This document shows positions 5,417 to 7,680 of a DNA stretch of 7,680 nucleotides, one piece after another. The stretch comes from Bacteroidota bacterium (GTDB lineage Bacteria > Bacteroidota > Bacteroidia > Bacteroidales > UBA10428): NCBI GenBank assembly GCA_024640925.1, contig JAHEEB010000166.1:1-7680 (forward strand). The letters are read 5' to 3'. The position numbers and the translations under genes were made by a program. Under the pieces are notes generated by a model, which was not told where the DNA came from, searched no databases, and was given only the letters and a program-made list of their open reading frames with translations. The stretch's first letter is position 1. Each line of letters begins with the position of its first letter.

Positions 5417-7680
5417 ATGGAATACAATTTCAGCGAAATAGAAAAGAAATGGCAGCAATATTGGGAGAATAACAAAACCTTTAAAACTGTTCTCGATACC
5501 TCAAAACCAAAATTCTATGCCTTGGATATGTTTCCCTACCCATCTGGTAGCGGATTACATGTTGGTCACCCCGAAGGCTATACAGCAACTGATATTGTAA
5601 GCCGCTATAAACGAATGAAAGGCTTTAATGTACTTCATCCCATGGGCTGGGATGCATTTGGACTTCCGGCAGAACAATATGCTATTCAAACTGGTACTCA
5701 TCCTGCAATTACAACAAATAAAAACTGTGATACCTTTCGCAGACAGATAAAATCACTGGGACTCAGTTACGACTGGGATCGTGAAATTAACACTACTGAT
5801 GTAAACTATTTTAAATGGACACAATGGATTTTTATTCAATTATATAATACCTGGTTCGATAAAGATCTTCAAAAAGGGAGACCCATCTCTGAACTACCTG
5901 TTCCAAAAGATATAGAGAACAAAGGAAAAGTTGCAATTCGCGAATATATCAATTCTCAGCGTCTTGCATATTATGATAATGCCCAGGTCTGGTGGTGCAA
6001 TAATTGCAAAACGGTTTGTGCCAACGAGGAAGTTCTTAATGATGGTTCTCACGAGAAATGTGGTACCAAAGAAGTTGAACGACGCAACCTGAAACAATGG
6101 ATGCTTCGTATTCCTTTGTATGCCGAACGATTGCTATCCGGACTTGATACTGTTGACTGGCCCGAAGGCGTTAAAGATATGCAACGAAACTGGATTGGAC
6201 GCTCTACCGGGGCAGAAGTAGATTTTCAGCTTGCCGGAATGAATGAGAAACTCAGGGTTTATACTACCCGTCCCGACACTCTTTTTGGAGCAACTTATAT
6301 GGTTATTGCGCCTGAACATCCAATGGTCGATAAAATAACCGCGCCCGATAGACTAAATGAGGTTAAAGCCTACATCAAAGCTGCATCGCTGAAATCTGAT
6401 TTGGACAGGACCGAATTGGCAAAAGAAAAAACCGGTGTTTTCACTGGTTCATATGCAATTAACCCTGTTAATAATACCAAAATTCCTGTGTGGATAGCTG
6501 ATTATGTGTTAATCGGATATGGCACAGGTGCTATTATGGCTGTTCCTGCACATGATACCCGCGACTTCGAATTTGCAAAAAAGTTTAATCTTCAAATAAC
6601 ATGCATCCTCGATCCGGTTGATGCTGCTGATGATATTCGTGAAAAAGTCCTCAATAGTGATTTATGCTGGACAGAAGATGGAGCCTATATCAATTCTGCC
6701 AATGATGTAACTGCTCTTTCAATAAATGGCATGAATAAAGAAAATGGAATTAAAACGGTTATTCAATGGCTCGAAAAGCGCAATCTGGGGAAAGAAGCAG
6801 TAAATTACAAAATCCGCGACTGGTTGTTTAGTCGTCAAAGATATTGGGGTGAGCCATTCCCTGTTATTCACTGGGAGGATGGGGAAGTTTCGCTTGTAGA
6901 TGAAACCGAACTACCTGTAGAACTACCTAAAATGGAAAAGTTCCATCCCGGTGAAAATGGAGAATCTCCTTTGTCTAATGCTACAAACTGGTTGCATGTA
7001 ACCGATAAAAACGGACGAAAAGGCCGACGCGAAACAAATACAATGCCTCAGTGGGCGGGTTCGTGTTGGTATTATTTAAGATATATTGACCCTACAAACG
7101 ATAAAGCCCCATTTTCAAAAGAAGCCGAAAAGTATTGGATGCCTGTCGATCTATATATCGGTGGTGCTGAACATGCTGTCCTTCACTTACTTTACAGCCG
7201 GTTTTGGCACAAAGTTTTATTCGATTTGGGAATTGTTACAACCAATGAACCTTATCAAAAACTTTATAACCAGGGAATGATTCTGGCTTTTGCCTATGAA
7301 ACATTGGCCGGTTCTAAAGTTCCTTCGGATATGGTGGAAGAAAAAGAAGGCAAATTCTATCATAAGAATACGGGGGAGGAATTAAACCAAATCGTGGCTA
7401 AAATGTCAAAGTCACTCAAAAATGTTATCAACCCCGATGATGTTGTTGATAATTATGGTGCCGATAGTCTGCGTTTATACGAAATGTTTATGGGACCTCT
7501 TGATGCGACTAAACCATGGACAGATACAGGCGTTAAAGGAGTTTCTAATTTCCTTGGCAGAGCATTCCGGTTCTTTTCTGATACAAACAATCTGTTTGAA
7601 GGAGAAGAAGATAAAGAAGTATTAAAAAGCCTTCATCAGTCAATTAAAAAGGTTGAATCTGATATCGAAAACCTGAAATT
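5417..7680 (+). CDS. leuS: Leucyl-tRNA synthetase, 3'-truncated by window edge
   Basis: This cytoplasmic class Ia enzyme charges tRNA-Leu with leucine using ATP and removes mischarged amino acids in a separate editing domain. The frame is open without stops for 754 codons and runs off the right edge. The start at 5417 gives [16 protein letters not shown], the usual N-terminus. Visible landmarks are the HIGH motif as HVGH (48-51), a zinc-type cluster C194-x2-C197...H212-x2-C215, the CP1 editing domain with TTRPDT (283-288) and AHDTRD (378-383, the last Asp matching E. coli Asp345), [14 protein letters not shown] (467-480), [14 protein letters not shown] (543-556), [16 protein letters not shown] (582-597) and KMSKS (662-666). 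A ~30-residue insertion follows W146-F147 relative to the E. coli enzyme. Roughly 170-200 residues, mainly the anticodon-binding and C-terminal domains, are outside the window. All catalytic motifs are intact. Several signatures differ from the Bacteroides-type enzyme. It has its own promoter and diverges from the secreted-protein gene. Confidence 0.96.
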   Translation, partial: MEYNFSEIEKKWQQYWENNKTFKTVLDTSKPKFYALDMFPYPSGSGLHVGHPEGYTATDIVSRYKRMKGFNVLHPMGWDAFGLPAEQYAIQTGTHPAITTNKNCDTFRRQIKSLGLSYDWDREINTTDVNYFKWTQWIFIQLYNTWFDKDLQKGRPISELPVPKDIENKGKVAIREYINSQRLAYYDNAQVWWCNNCKTVCANEEVLNDGSHEKCGTKEVERRNLKQWMLRIPLYAERLLSGLDTVDWPEGVKDMQRNWIGRSTGAEVDFQLAGMNEKLRVYTTRPDTLFGATYMVIAPEHPMVDKITAPDRLNEVKAYIKAASLKSDLDRTELAKEKTGVFTGSYAINPVNNTKIPVWIADYVLIGYGTGAIMAVPAHDTRDFEFAKKFNLQITCILDPVDAADDIREKVLNSDLCWTEDGAYINSANDVTALSINGMNKENGIKTVIQWLEKRNLGKEAVNYKIRDWLFSRQRYWGEPFPVIHWEDGEVSLVDETELPVELPKMEKFHPGENGESPLSNATNWLHVTDKNGRKGRRETNTMPQWAGSCWYYLRYIDPTNDKAPFSKEAEKYWMPVDLYIGGAEHAVLHLLYSRFWHKVLFDLGIVTTNEPYQKLYNQGMILAFAYETLAGSKVPSDMVEEKEGKFYHKNTGEELNQIVAKMSKSLKNVINPDDVVDNYGADSLRLYEMFMGPLDATKPWTDTGVKGVSNFLGRAFRFFSDTNNLFEGEEDKEVLKSLHQSIKKVESDIENLK

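Noticed and set aside
7086..7625. Plus-strand frames at 7086-7280 and 7422-7625
   Set aside because: They lie within the uninterrupted leuS frame over conserved motifs, including KMSKS, and are out-of-frame shadows. No frameshift in leuS is needed to explain them.

Overview
This is an AT-rich bacterial window that most likely comes from the phylum Bacteroidota (or the wider FCB group). Four observations support this. The long secreted protein ends in a FlgD-like / type IX secretion (T9SS) type-A sorting domain. Both exported proteins have signal peptides ending in A|Q. The leuS upstream region has a TTTG-N17-TAnnTTTG promoter of the Bacteroidota type. There are no strong Shine-Dalgarno sequences ahead of the starts. 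The assignment below phylum is open, and the leucyl-tRNA synthetase looks unlike the Bacteroides-type enzyme I remember.

Layout: (1) Positions 2-1546, plus strand: the C-terminal ~515 residues of an SF1 (Upf1/IGHMBP2/DNA2-like) helicase whose 5' end lies outside the window. (2) 1547-1656: a convergent intergenic gap with an imperfect stem-loop that could end transcription from both sides. (3) 3441-1657, minus strand: a 594-aa exported ankyrin-repeat protein with four C-terminal membrane helices. Its ankyrin domain is built from two tandem copies of a ~169-residue block. (4) 5208-3475, minus strand: a 577-aa secreted protein of unknown function with an N-terminal beta-rich region, a probable helical core and a T9SS sorting domain. 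(5) 5209-5416: a divergent intergenic region with a perfect GTTGATA/TATCAAC dyad, a third half-site, and a promoter for leuS. (6) 5417-7680, plus strand: leuS, leucyl-tRNA synthetase, running off the right edge.

The helicase and leuS are ordinary housekeeping-type genes. The minus-strand pair between them is the accessory part. The secreted protein gene and the ankyrin gene are separated by only 33 bp and are probably co-transcribed. One product is predicted to be sent across the outer membrane. The other is predicted to display an ankyrin domain in the periplasm from an inner-membrane anchor. A functional link between them is an inference from position and location only; neither function can be named from sequence alone.
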